NCBI GenBank assembly: GCA_038245725.1
Contig: JBBRSD010000001.1
Location: 62,001-126,000, forward strand
Length of the DNA stretch: 64,000 bases
Source: JBBRSD01 sp038245725
GTDB lineage: Bacteria > Actinomycetota > Coriobacteriia > Anaerosomatales > JAAXUF01
Reading direction: 5' to 3'
The translations under genes and the position numbers were made by a program. Of the stretch, positions 1 to 8,835 are shown in pieces; positions within the stretch are counted from its first letter, which is position 1, and every line of letters begins with the position of its first letter. A model generated the notes under the pieces. It ran no database searches, was not told the origin of the DNA, and worked only from the letters and a program-made list of their open reading frames with translations.

Positions 1-371
1 GGGGTGAGGCCCTCGCGCGTGAGGCAGAACACGCCTGCGGGGATGCCGCCCGACCCGAAGGGTGTCACGAGCGCGGCGAAGTCGCCTCCGAGGAACGCCC
101 CGGTCATGTGCATGAGCTGGCCGCGAATTCCACGCTGAGTGAGCGCGGCGAATCCCAGTCCCTGGCCCAGCCAAGAAAGCGCGCTGAGAGCGAGCGCGAG
201 CAGCAGCCACCCGAACGGCAGTGCGACAACGCCAGTGAGCACCTGTTTGCCGCCTGCCAAGAACGTGACGATGAGGCCCGCCGTCACGCCGATGGTGACC
301 GCGACGGTCAGACTCGCGCGTAACGCGCGGGGGTCGAGCATCTCGGTGCGCTGGGGGTCCTTGTCGGTCAT
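1..371 (-). CDS. Lysylphosphatidylglycerol synthase/flippase-like membrane protein (3' end beyond window)
   Basis: The minus-strand frame opens at the ATG at 371-369 and runs off the left edge, so only about 123 N-terminal residues are visible. A hydrophilic start (MTDKDPQRTEML) is followed by two hydrophobic segments, around residues 18-36 and 45-65. A glycine-rich loop follows, with GDFAALVTPFGSGGIPAG near residues 97-114. A loop of this kind with G-GG-PA is typical of the multi-spanning domain of the LPG_synthase_TM/UPF0104 family, which moves or makes lipids at the membrane. The family call is from memory of the motif; the substrate cannot be told from the fragment. Confidence 0.6.
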   Translation of the reverse strand, partial: MTDKDPQRTEMLDPRALRASLTVAVTIGVTAGLIVTFLAGGKQVLTGVVALPFGWLLLALALSALSWLGQGLGFAALTQRGIRGQLMHMTGAFLGGDFAALVTPFGSGGIPAGVFCLTREGLT

Positions 372-467
372 CGAGCTCCTCCGGCTGCGGGTGCGTTCGA
401 TTCCGCCCTGTGCACGGTATCCTCTCATACCCACGCCGAGAAGATCCTGAGCTCGGTTTGCTTCAGC

Positions 468-1433
468 CTACGTTGGCGAGTGAATCCCCCGATATGCCCC
501 AGAACATCTGATCTGGGGCTCGCGGGCGACCAGCCCGGCAGCGGCCTCGAGCACGAGCAACGCTGCGAGCCGGACCGTGCGGCGGTCCGGCGCGTCTATG
601 GTCGCGTCGATCTCGGTGATGTCGATACCGACGACGCGGGGGTCGCGGGCGACGAGGAACGCGATCTCGCGCAGCTCGTCTGCAGAGATGCCTCCTGGAG
701 CGGCGGATGGACAGCCGGGCGCCGTGGCTCGGTCGCACACGTCGACGTCGATGTCGACGAAGACCGGCCGCCCACCGGCGCCGGCACGTTCTAGCGCGTA
801 GGCGACGAGCTGCTCGAGGGGCCGCCGGCGCAGCTCGGCGCGGTGGATGACGGTGATGCCGTATTCCAGGGCGCGCCTCGCGTACGCGGCGGAGTTTGAG
901 AAGTCCGCGATCCCGAGCTGTACGATGTTCGCGCCCGGCAGCCGGGCCTCGACGAGCCGTCGCACCGGCGAGCCGTTGCTGATGCCGTCGCGCAGATCGT
1001 GGTGGGCGTCGATCGTGATGAGGCCGAAGTCGCGGAGATGGTCGCCGGCAAGCGCCGTCGCTACCGGGAACGTGAGCGAGTTGTCGCCCCCGAGTGCCAC
1101 CAGCAGTCGTGCCCCACCGGCGCGGACGCGCCCGACCGCATCGTGCACGCGCGCTTCGCCGTTGGCACCGTCCGGCTCGACTACGTCACCGAAGTCCAGC
1201 GCGGTCAGCTTGGCGACGTCGATTCCGCGAGATGCCGAGTACGTCGAGTAGCGCTGCAGTGCGTCGCGCACCGCGGCTGGAGTCGCATGCGCTCCCGTGG
1301 GCGTGATCGAGGTGCGGTACGTGGGCACGCCGAGAAGTGCGAGATCGCACAGGCCGTTCTCGGCAGGGGCGGGAGCGATCCAGCTTGCCGCTCGGGGCCA
1401 GAGTGAATCGCTTGGGAGCTGGGCTTGGGGCAC
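468..1433 (-). CDS. hutG: Formimidoylglutamase (arginase/agmatinase family)
   Basis: 321 residues, GTG start with GAGG just upstream. It carries the three metal-binding signatures of the ureohydrolase fold: GGDNS near residue 115, DAHHD near 141 and DIDVDVCD near 227. These Asp/His residues hold the two Mn ions. The enzyme would split N-formimino-glutamate into glutamate and formamide, the last step of histidine breakdown. Arginase or agmatinase are alternatives within the family, but hutH-hutU-hutI start 1.5 kb away on the other strand, which favours HutG. It lies 12 bases after the diguanylate cyclase stop, so the two are probably cotranscribed. Confidence 0.85.
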   Translation of the reverse strand: MPQAQLPSDSLWPRAASWIAPAPAENGLCDLALLGVPTYRTSITPTGAHATPAAVRDALQRYSTYSASRGIDVAKLTALDFGDVVEPDGANGEARVHDAVGRVRAGGARLLVALGGDNSLTFPVATALAGDHLRDFGLITIDAHHDLRDGISNGSPVRRLVEARLPGANIVQLGIADFSNSAAYARRALEYGITVIHRAELRRRPLEQLVAYALERAGAGGRPVFVDIDVDVCDRATAPGCPSAAPGGISADELREIAFLVARDPRVVGIDITEIDATIDAPDRRTVRLAALLVLEAAAGLVAREPQIRCSGAYRGIHSPT

Positions 1434-1445
1434 GGGGCCTCGCTT

Positions 1446-2801
1446 CTAGTCTTCGGCGACTTGGTAGCTATCGCCGCCGAGCGCCTTGATGCGATACATG
1501 GCTTCGTCGGCTCGGCGCATGAGCGTGTCGGCGTCATCGCCCGGCCGGTAGCTGGCGATGCCGATGCTTATCGTGGCGCCAAGCGCTGGGTCGTCCCTGC
1601 GGGTGGCGATCCGCACGCCTTCGAGGATCTTGCTCGCAACCTTCTCGGCATCTTGGGCGTCGGAGACGTTGGGGAGCAAGACGACGAACTCGTCGCCGCC
1701 GATGCGTGCGATGGTGTCTGCCGCGCGCACGGCCTCGATGAGCGCGGAGCCCACCGAAATCAACACCTTGTCGCCGGGCACGTGCCCGAGGGTGTCGTTG
1801 AGCGCTTTGAACCGGTCGATGTCGCAGAAGAGCAGGGTGGGCGTGGTCTGCTCGCGCTCGGCGCTTGTGATCGCGACGTCGAGCCGGTCAGTGAAGAGCA
1901 GCCGGTTGGGAAGGCCGGTGAGCGGGTCATGAGTGGCAAGATGGCGAGCGAGTTCCTCGGCGGCTTTGCGCTCGCTGATGTCGCGGAAGTCCTCGATGAT
2001 TCCGGCGACCATGCCGTCGACGATGAAGGGTTGCGCCGTGATGAGGCACGATACCGGTGTGCCGTCGGGACGCTGCTTCTCAACTTCGGCGCTGTAGCGG
2101 CCGCTGCCCCTCAGTATCATCGTGAGCGCGCACTGCGGCGTTCCGCACGTTGGGCCGGGAAGCGCGTCGTAACATTTCATTCCGACTGCGGTGTCGTAGT
2201 CGATGTGAGCGATCTCGGCGAAGGTCCGATTGACGCGCGTCATCGTGAAGTCGGGATTGATGATGCGCATCCCGTCTGCGGCCGTCTCGAAGACCTGCGC
2301 GAGCTCATCGTGCGCTACCCGCAGGTCGTGATCTCTCTCCTTGTGGGCCGTGATGTCTCGAATGACAGCGACGATGATCTTCTGGTCCGCGAGCGTCGCG
2401 ATGCGTGCGTTCACCTCGACGGGGAAGGTCGAGCCGTCCCTGCGCCGGTGGACGGACTCGAAGAGCGAGCCCGACTCGGTGACAGTGCCTCCCCGAGTCA
2501 TGTCGTAGGCGGAGGAAAGAACACCGTCGGCGGGCACGATGAGGTCTGTCACGTCCATACCAATGAGCTCCGAGGACCCGTAGCCGTAGGCACTCGCCGC
2601 GGCGCCGTTTGCGATGGTGATTCGATGGTCAGCCAGGTTGACGAACATCACGATGTCGCGGACGTGGCCGAGAAGCAGTCGGCACTCGTCGCTGATCGCT
2701 GGGTCACCGCCTATGCTGCAGTTGGCGTCGTCCACCGGGTCCCCTAGCCATGTGGTGCCTTTGCGAGAGTCACTATCACACATAGTGTAGGACATGACCA
2801 T
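1446..2801 (-). CDS. PAS-PAS-GGDEF diguanylate cyclase
   Basis: About 451 residues from the ATG at 2801; ATGs at 2795 and 2783 are equally possible because none has a clear ribosome binding site. A longer frame to 3095 would run into hutH and is unlikely. Two PAS-like sensor domains (about residues 35-145 and 160-275) precede a GGDEF domain that opens with THDPLTGLPNR and has an intact GGDEF at 368-372. It would make cyclic di-GMP in response to a small ligand or redox cue. No EAL domain and no transmembrane segment is visible, so it is probably cytosolic. It is divergent from hutH and leads into hutG. Confidence 0.88.
   Translation of the reverse strand: MVMSYTMCDSDSRKGTTWLGDPVDDANCSIGGDPAISDECRLLLGHVRDIVMFVNLADHRITIANGAAASAYGYGSSELIGMDVTDLIVPADGVLSSAYDMTRGGTVTESGSLFESVHRRRDGSTFPVEVNARIATLADQKIIVAVIRDITAHKERDHDLRVAHDELAQVFETAADGMRIINPDFTMTRVNRTFAEIAHIDYDTAVGMKCYDALPGPTCGTPQCALTMILRGSGRYSAEVEKQRPDGTPVSCLITAQPFIVDGMVAGIIEDFRDISERKAAEELARHLATHDPLTGLPNRLLFTDRLDVAITSAEREQTTPTLLFCDIDRFKALNDTLGHVPGDKVLISVGSALIEAVRAADTIARIGGDEFVVLLPNVSDAQDAEKVASKILEGVRIATRRDDPALGATISIGIASYRPGDDADTLMRRADEAMYRIKALGGDSYQVAED
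2771..2787. promoter_or_regulatory. Dyad at the start of the diguanylate cyclase gene
   Basis: CACTAT-N5-ATAGTG is a perfect 6+5+6 dyad covering the possible start codons of the diguanylate cyclase. A second short dyad (ACATG-AC-CATGT) lies just beside it at about 2792-2803. It could be an operator or an mRNA hairpin over the start. The only evidence is the symmetry. Confidence 0.3.
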
Positions 2802-2958
2802 GTGAATACCACGCGAAGATTGCGCTCTATTAAGGTGTAGTGGATTCTCGGTCCCCTGCGCGTCTAGAGTTGGACGCGCCCGCGTCTCGGGCACAAGGTC
2901 AGTAGTCCGCCACTGCCTGCCATTCGTCTGGGCGGGGCTCGAACCCTGGGAGTTGCGC

Positions 2959-4503
2959 GTGTCGACACAGTCCCGCATCACGATCGGACAACGAGCGCTC
3001 GGCATCGACGAGGTCGTATCCGTGGCGCGATTCGGTGCCGAGGTAGAAATCTCCGATGCGGCGGTTGCAGCCATCGAGGCGTCGCGCGCCCACATCGAAG
3101 AGCTCGCGAACTCCGGCCGCCCCGTCTACGGCGTCTCGACCGGGTTCGGCGCGCTCGCGACCCGCTTCATCGAGCCGGAAAAGCGTATGCAGCTCCAGCG
3201 CTCGCTCGTGCGCTCGCATGCAGCGGGCAGCGGGCCGTGCGTCGAGACCGAGGTCGTGCGCGCGCTCATGCTGCTGCGCCTGGCCACGCTGTGCACGGGG
3301 CGGACGGGGGTGCGCGTCACGATCGCTCGGGCTTATGCAGACTGCCTAAACGCCCACGTCACGCCGTGCGTTCCCGAGTACGGATCGCTCGGTTGCTCGG
3401 GTGACCTCGCTCCACTTGCGCACTGTGCGCTCGCCATCATGGGCGAGGGCGAGGTCTTCGACGCGAGCGGCACGCGCATGCCAACCGCCGACGCGTTTGC
3501 GGCAGCGGGGCTGACGCCCGTCGAACTCGCCGCGAAGGAGGGGCTCGCTCTCATCAACGGCACCGACGGGATGCTGGGGATGCTGTGCCTCGCGATCCAC
3601 GATCTCGCAGACCTCGTGAAGGTCGCCGACATCTCTGCGGCGATGAGTGTCGAGGTGCTGCTGGGGACCGACGCCGTCTTCGCTGCCGATCTGCAGGCGT
3701 TGCGTCCGCATCCGGGCCAGGCAGCGAGCGCCCGCAACATGGTGCGGTTGTTGGCGGGCTCCGGGATCGTCGCGTCGCACACGGTTGGCGACACGAAGGT
3801 GCAGGACGCGTACTCGCTGCGCTGCGCACCGCAGGTGGCCGGTGGCGTGCGCGACACGATCGAGCACGCACGGGCGGTGGCACAGCGCGAGCTGGCGTCG
3901 GCGATCGACAACCCGGTGGTACTGCCGGACGGTCGCGTTGAGAGCAACGGGAACTTCCACGGCGCGCCCATCGCCTACGTGCTCGACTTCCTCGCGATCG
4001 TGGCCGCCGACCTCGCGTCGATTTCGGAGCGTAGAACCGACCGCATGCTCGACAAGAACCGCAGCAACGGGCTGCCGCCGTTTCTCGCCGACGACCCGGG
4101 CGTGGACTCGGGTCACATGATCGCGCAGTACACCCAGGCCGGCATGGTGAGCGAGATGAAGCGGCTCGCCGTGCCGGCGAGCGTGGACTCGATCCCGTCC
4201 TCGGCGATGCAGGAGGACCACGTCTCGATGGGCTGGAGCGCGGCGCGCAAGCTGCGGCGTTCGGTCGACGCCCTTTCGCGCGTACTCGCGATCGAGCTGC
4301 TCACGGCCGCTCGCGCGCTCGACTTCCGTGCGCCGCTCGCGCCGGCTGCGGGCACAGGCGCTGTGCACGCGCTCGTGCGAACGCGGGTCACTGCGGCGGG
4401 GCCGGACCGTTGGCTGTCGCCGGAGATCGAGGCAGCACATGAGCTCGTCGTGAGCGGCGGGGTCGCCTTAGCGGCTGAAGGCGCTGTCGGCGGGCTGGAG
4501 TAG
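2959..4503 (+). CDS. hutH: Histidine ammonia-lyase
   Basis: 514 residues from the GTG at 2959, preceded by GGGAG with 6-base spacing; a TTG at 2953 sits too close to that site. It deaminates L-histidine to urocanate and ammonia. Family marks are YGVSTGFG near residue 57, SHAAG (the Ser-His pair linked to histidine selectivity), the cofactor loop GSLGCSGDLAPLAH, QDAYSLRC and QEDHVSMG near 420. The cofactor triad that cyclises to MIO is normally Ala-Ser-Gly; here it reads Cys146-Ser147-Gly148. Everything else looks functional. First gene of a hutHUI-patB operon, 29 bases before hutU. Confidence 0.95.
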   Translation: MSTQSRITIGQRALGIDEVVSVARFGAEVEISDAAVAAIEASRAHIEELANSGRPVYGVSTGFGALATRFIEPEKRMQLQRSLVRSHAAGSGPCVETEVVRALMLLRLATLCTGRTGVRVTIARAYADCLNAHVTPCVPEYGSLGCSGDLAPLAHCALAIMGEGEVFDASGTRMPTADAFAAAGLTPVELAAKEGLALINGTDGMLGMLCLAIHDLADLVKVADISAAMSVEVLLGTDAVFAADLQALRPHPGQAASARNMVRLLAGSGIVASHTVGDTKVQDAYSLRCAPQVAGGVRDTIEHARAVAQRELASAIDNPVVLPDGRVESNGNFHGAPIAYVLDFLAIVAADLASISERRTDRMLDKNRSNGLPPFLADDPGVDSGHMIAQYTQAGMVSEMKRLAVPASVDSIPSSAMQEDHVSMGWSAARKLRRSVDALSRVLAIELLTAARALDFRAPLAPAAGTGAVHALVRTRVTAAGPDRWLSPEIEAAHELVVSGGVALAAEGAVGGLE

Positions 4504-4532
4504 GGAACCGAACCGAAGACAGGAGTTTCGCG

Positions 4533-6212
4533 ATGACGTCAGGACCTCGCCCCGTACGCGCCGCGCGCGGCACGGAGCTCACCGCGCAGGGCTGGCCGCA
4601 GGAGGCCGCGCTGCGCATGCTGCAGAACAACCTCGACCCCGAGGTCGCCGAGCACCCCGACTCACTCGTCGTCTACGGCGGCACCGGCAAGGCCGCGCGC
4701 AACTGGGAGTCGTTCGACGCGCTGCAGCGCACCCTGCGCACGCTGAAGGCCGACGAGACGATGCTCGTGCAATCCGGCAAGCCGGTGGGCGTCATGCAGA
4801 CGCATGAGTGGGCGCCGCGCGTGCTCATCGCGAACAGCAACCTCGTGCCGCAGTGGGCGACGTGGCCGGAGTTCCGGCGCCTCGAAGCGCTGGGGCTCAC
4901 GATGTACGGCCAGATGACCGCCGGCAGCTGGATCTACATCGGCACGCAAGGCATCGTCCAGGGCACCTACGAGACCTTCGCTGCAATCGCCGAGAAGCGC
5001 TTCAGCGGCACGCTTGCCGGCACGCTCACCGTCACCGGCGGCTGCGGCGGCATGGGCGGCGCGCAGCCGCTCGCGGTCACCATGAACGGCGGCGTCGTGC
5101 TCGTGGTCGACGTCGACGCGAGCCGCCTCGAGCGGCGCGTGCGCGACCGCTACCTCGACGAGTGGACGAGCAACATCGACGACGCGATCGCGCGCGTGCT
5201 CGACGCGAAGAAGGCGCGCGCGCCGCTGTCGGTAGGGCTCGAGGGCAACTGCGCCTACGTGCTGCCGGAGCTGCTCCGCCGCGGCATCGCGGTCGACATC
5301 GTCACCGACCAGACGTCGGCGCACGACCCGCTCGCGTATCTGCCGCTCGCGGTGCCCTTCGAGGAGTGGCACGCGTTCGCCGAGCGCGATCCGGAAGGCT
5401 TCACGACCGCCGCGCGCGAGTCGATGGCGCGCCACGTCGAGGCGATGGTGGGCTTCATGGACGCAGGCGCCGAGGTCTTCGACTACGGCAACTCCATCCG
5501 AGCCGAGGCCGAGCTGGGCGGCTACACGCGAGCCTGGGAGTTCCCCGGCTTCGTGCCGGCCTACATACGGCCGCTTTTCTGCGAGGGCAAGGGTCCGTTC
5601 CGGTGGGCGGCGCTCTCGGGCGACCCCGCCGACATCGCCGCGACCGACCGCGCCGTGCTCGAGCTCTTCCCCGACAACGAGCCGCTCCACCGCTGGATCA
5701 CGCAAGCGCAGGAGAAGATCGCGTTCCAGGGCCTCCCCGCGCGCATCTGCTGGCTCGGCTACGGCGAGCGCGATAAGGCCGGCGCGCGCTTCAACCAGAT
5801 GGTCGCGAGCGGCGAGCTGCGCGCCCCGATCGTCATCGGCCGAGACCACCTCGACTGCGGCAGCGTTGCGAGCCCGTACCGCGAGACCGAGGCGATGCTC
5901 GACGGCTCCGACGCTATCGCCGACTGGCCGCTGCTAAATGCACTCGTCAACACCGCGTCCGGCGCGACGTGGGTCAGCATCCACCACGGGGGCGGCGTCG
6001 GCATCGGCCGCTCCATCCACGCCGGCCAGGTCACCGTCGCCGACGGCACGCCCCTGGCCGCCGAGAAGATCGCGCGCGTGCTCACCAATGATCCGGGCAT
6101 GGGCGTCATCCGCCACGTCGACGCGGGCTACGAGCGCGCTGTCGAGGTCGCAGACGAGCGAGGCGTGCGCATCCCGATGCGCGAGGGCGCTTCCGAGGGC
6201 GGCGCGCTGTGA
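4533..6212 (+). CDS. hutU: Urocanate hydratase
   Basis: 559 residues, the normal family length, with AGGAG 8 bases before the ATG. It adds water to urocanate to give 4-imidazolone-5-propionate, using tightly bound NAD+ as electrophile. The NAD-binding glycine-rich stretch (GGCGGMGGAQPLA, about residues 168-180) and the C-terminal HHGGGVGIGRS signature are both present. The N-terminus (WPQEAALRMLQNNLDPEVAE) and YGGTGKAARNW are typical. The last bases overlap the hutI start (GTGA), so hutU and hutI are translationally coupled. Confidence 0.97.
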   Translation: MTSGPRPVRAARGTELTAQGWPQEAALRMLQNNLDPEVAEHPDSLVVYGGTGKAARNWESFDALQRTLRTLKADETMLVQSGKPVGVMQTHEWAPRVLIANSNLVPQWATWPEFRRLEALGLTMYGQMTAGSWIYIGTQGIVQGTYETFAAIAEKRFSGTLAGTLTVTGGCGGMGGAQPLAVTMNGGVVLVVDVDASRLERRVRDRYLDEWTSNIDDAIARVLDAKKARAPLSVGLEGNCAYVLPELLRRGIAVDIVTDQTSAHDPLAYLPLAVPFEEWHAFAERDPEGFTTAARESMARHVEAMVGFMDAGAEVFDYGNSIRAEAELGGYTRAWEFPGFVPAYIRPLFCEGKGPFRWAALSGDPADIAATDRAVLELFPDNEPLHRWITQAQEKIAFQGLPARICWLGYGERDKAGARFNQMVASGELRAPIVIGRDHLDCGSVASPYRETEAMLDGSDAIADWPLLNALVNTASGATWVSIHHGGGVGIGRSIHAGQVTVADGTPLAAEKIARVLTNDPGMGVIRHVDAGYERAVEVADERGVRIPMREGASEGGAL

Positions 6213-7429
6213 CGTCGCGCGCGTCCGCGACCCCCGGGAGCATGCTCGTCACCAACGTCGGCGAGCTCGTGACCTGCGATCCGACGCAGGGCGACTGCTC
6301 GCCGCTGGGCGTCATCCGCGGGGGCGCGTTCGTGATCGAAGAAGGCCGCGTGGCTTGGGTCGGCCGCGCCCTCGGCGCGCCTGTTGCCGATGAGCGTGTT
6401 GATGTGGGCGGCCGCGCGGTCGTCCCCGGATTCGTCGACAGCCACACTCACATCGTCTTCGGGGGCGACCGCGCCGAGGAGTTCGCCGCTCGCATGGCGG
6501 GCGACCGATACGATGGCGGCGGGATCGCGACCACCGTCGCCGCCACGCGCGCGGCGGGCGACGCGGAGCTGCGCGCCAGCGCAGCGGGCCGCCTGGCCGA
6601 GATGACGGCTGCAGGTACGACGACGTTGGAGGCGAAGAGCGGCTACGGGCTCGACGTCACGACCGAAGAGCGACTGCTGCGCATCAGCGGCGAGCTCACG
6701 ACTGAGACGACCTTCCTCGGCGCCCACGTACTGCCGCCGGAGTTCGCGAACGACCGGGCGGCGTACGTGGATTGCGTGTGCGGCCCGATGCTCGCGGCGT
6801 GCGCGCCGCTCGCGCGCTGGATCGACGTCTTCTGCGATAAGGGCGCCTTCGACGCCGATGAGACGCGCGCGGTCCTCTCGGCGGGGGTTGCGGCGGGGCT
6901 CGCACCGCGGCTGCACGGAAACCAGCTCGGGTACGGGCCGGGAGCGAAGATTGCAGCCGAGTTCGGCGCGGCGAGCCTCGATCACGGCACCTACCTGCAC
7001 GACGACGACATCGTTGTTCTCCACGATGCCGGCGTCGTCGTGACCCTGCTGCCCGCCGCCGAGTTCTCGACGCGCTCGCCCTATCCGGATGCGCGCCGCC
7101 TGTTCGCGGCAGGCGCCACGGTGGCTCTCGCCACCGACTGCAACCCGGGCAGCAGCTACGTGACGTCGATGCTCTTCGTGATCGCGCTCGCCGTGCGCGA
7201 GATGCACATGACGTCGGCCCAGGCGCTGCTCGCAGCGACCGCCGGCGGTGCTGCCGCCCTTCGCCGAGACGACATCGGTCGGCTGGCTGTCGGTTGCTCG
7301 GCCGACTTCGTCGTGCTCGACGCACCATCGCACCTCCACATAGCCTACCGTCCCGGCTCGCCCCTCGTTGCGCAAACGTGGGCGCGCGGCGAGCTCGTCT
7401 TCGCACGCGACGGAGGTGGCGCCACGTGA
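6209..7429 (+). CDS. hutI: Imidazolonepropionase
   Basis: 406 residues starting at the GTG that overlaps the hutU stop. A metal-dependent amidohydrolase that opens the imidazolone ring to N-formimino-L-glutamate, the substrate of HutG. The metal-binding HTH of the first strand is at about residues 76-78 (DSHTHIVFGG), further histidines are in LHGNQ and LDHGTY, and the catalytic-site Asp is in ATDCNPGS. The stop overlaps the GTG of the next gene, continuing the coupled operon. Confidence 0.96.
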   Translation: MTSRASATPGSMLVTNVGELVTCDPTQGDCSPLGVIRGGAFVIEEGRVAWVGRALGAPVADERVDVGGRAVVPGFVDSHTHIVFGGDRAEEFAARMAGDRYDGGGIATTVAATRAAGDAELRASAAGRLAEMTAAGTTTLEAKSGYGLDVTTEERLLRISGELTTETTFLGAHVLPPEFANDRAAYVDCVCGPMLAACAPLARWIDVFCDKGAFDADETRAVLSAGVAAGLAPRLHGNQLGYGPGAKIAAEFGAASLDHGTYLHDDDIVVLHDAGVVVTLLPAAEFSTRSPYPDARRLFAAGATVALATDCNPGSSYVTSMLFVIALAVREMHMTSAQALLAATAGGAAALRRDDIGRLAVGCSADFVVLDAPSHLHIAYRPGSPLVAQTWARGELVFARDGGGAT

Positions 7430-8577
7430 CCGACCCGGATCTCGAGCGACTGCGCTCTCTGACCTGCATCAAGTGGACGTGGCACGGCGAGGACGTACTG
7501 CCAGCATGGGTCGCCGACATGGACCTGCCGCCCGCACCGGTCACCGTCGAGGCGGTTCGTGCGCTCGTCGACCGCGGCGATTTCGGCTACAACTTCGCGG
7601 CCGCGAAGCAGCTGCCTGAGGTGTTCTCGGCGTGGGAGGAGCGGCGCCACGGGTGGCGGCCGGACGCGAAGAGCGTCCGCGTGTTCTGCGATGTGATGCA
7701 GGCGGTCGACGTCGCGCTCTGGATGCGCTGCAAGCCGGGCGACGGCGTCATCGTCTTCACGCCCAGCTACCCGCCATTCCTCAAGAGCGCGACCACCGAC
7801 GGGCGCCTCATGATCGACTGCCCCCTCGACCCCGACGGCTGGGGCATCGACCCAGTGAAGCTGGCAGCCGCCGCATCGCAAGCGCATGCTCGCGCCATCT
7901 TGTTATGCAATCCGCATAACCCCACTGGCCGAGCGTTCTCTCGCGAAGAACTCGCGCTCATCGCCGAGGCCGCCGAACGCCACGACCTGCTCGTGGTCAG
8001 CGACGAGATCTGGTGCGACCTCGTGCACCCGGGAGCCCGCCACATCCCAATAGCCTCACTCGACGACGACGCCGTCGCCGCGCGCACCGTCACGATCTCG
8101 GCGGCAAGCAAGGCGTTCAACATCGCTGGTCTGCACTGCGCGGTCGCGCATCTCGGCGATGCGGGGGTGCGCGACGCGATCGCCGCACTTCCCGGTCACG
8201 TTCTCGGTGCTGTCGGTTCGCCCGGTGCCGAGGCGACGCTTGCCGCATGGACGTGCGGAGAGCCATGGCTCGCCGAGACGACCCTGCACCTCACTGCCAT
8301 GCGCGACCACCTTGCCGCGCGACTCGCTGCCGAGCTGCCGGACGCCCGGCTCGTGCTTCCCGAGGCGACGTACCTCGCCTGGCTCGACCTGCGCTCCTAC
8401 GGGCTCGGCGACGACCCCGCGAGGGTGCTGCTTGAGGAGGCGCGGGTGGCCTTGTCGGCGGGTCCCGACTTCGGCGAGCACGGTGCCGGGTTCGCGCGGC
8501 TCAACTTCGCGACCACTCGGCCGATCCTCGACGCGATCGTCGACCGGATCGTCGAACGCTTGCTCCGGGCGAGCTGA
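7426..8577 (+). CDS. PatB/MalY-type PLP aminotransferase (C-S lyase-like)
   Basis: 383 residues from the GTG that overlaps the hutI stop; GGAGG lies 8-12 bases upstream. A class I/II PLP fold with the family opening LPAWVADMDLPPAP, the substrate-loop NPHNPTGR, SDEIWCDL (Asp holding the pyridine nitrogen) and the Schiff-base lysine in SAASKAFNIAGLH. PatB/MalY proteins are cystathionine beta-lyases or related C-S lyases. In a hut operon it could instead transaminate histidine or imidazole acids, which is inference from position only. Confidence 0.85.
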   Translation: MTDPDLERLRSLTCIKWTWHGEDVLPAWVADMDLPPAPVTVEAVRALVDRGDFGYNFAAAKQLPEVFSAWEERRHGWRPDAKSVRVFCDVMQAVDVALWMRCKPGDGVIVFTPSYPPFLKSATTDGRLMIDCPLDPDGWGIDPVKLAAAASQAHARAILLCNPHNPTGRAFSREELALIAEAAERHDLLVVSDEIWCDLVHPGARHIPIASLDDDAVAARTVTISAASKAFNIAGLHCAVAHLGDAGVRDAIAALPGHVLGAVGSPGAEATLAAWTCGEPWLAETTLHLTAMRDHLAARLAAELPDARLVLPEATYLAWLDLRSYGLGDDPARVLLEEARVALSAGPDFGEHGAGFARLNFATTRPILDAIVDRIVERLLRAS

Positions 8578-8585
8578 GCCTCCGG

Positions 8586-8798
8586 CTACCCGCGAAGCGT
8601 GTAGCCGAGTTCGCGCGCTGATTTGCGCAACTTCTCGATCTTGGCCGGATCGTCGGGGTCGCTCGGTCCGACAAGTCCGACCATGAATCCGGCTTGAACC
8701 GACAACTTGCCCTTCGCGTGCACAACGTCCATCGGACCCGTAGCCTGCGATTCCACCTGCTCTAGCAGTTCTGCGCACAGTTCGTAGAAGAGACCCAT
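8586..8798 (-). CDS. Small hypothetical protein, 70 aa
   Basis: Reads MGLFYELCAELLEQ at the start and ends with KSARELGYTLRG. A GAAGGAC site precedes the ATG at good spacing. No signal peptide or membrane segment; the middle (GKLSVQAGFMVGLVGPSDPDDPAKIEK) looks like a small soluble alpha/beta protein. It converges on the patB-like gene with 8 bases between stops and lies 37 bases after the Cache-domain gene on the same strand. Family not recognised. Confidence 0.6.
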   Translation of the reverse strand: MGLFYELCAELLEQVESQATGPMDVVHAKGKLSVQAGFMVGLVGPSDPDDPAKIEKLRKSARELGYTLRG

Positions 8799-8835
8799 GG
8801 TCTGTCGTCCTTCGACTCGCGATGCGGGATAGCTG

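Noticed and set aside
1425..2747. Plus-strand open frame of 440 codons opposite the diguanylate cyclase
   Set aside because: No binding site or recognisable motif; it mirrors a gene with intact PAS and GGDEF domains and is a by-product of high GC.
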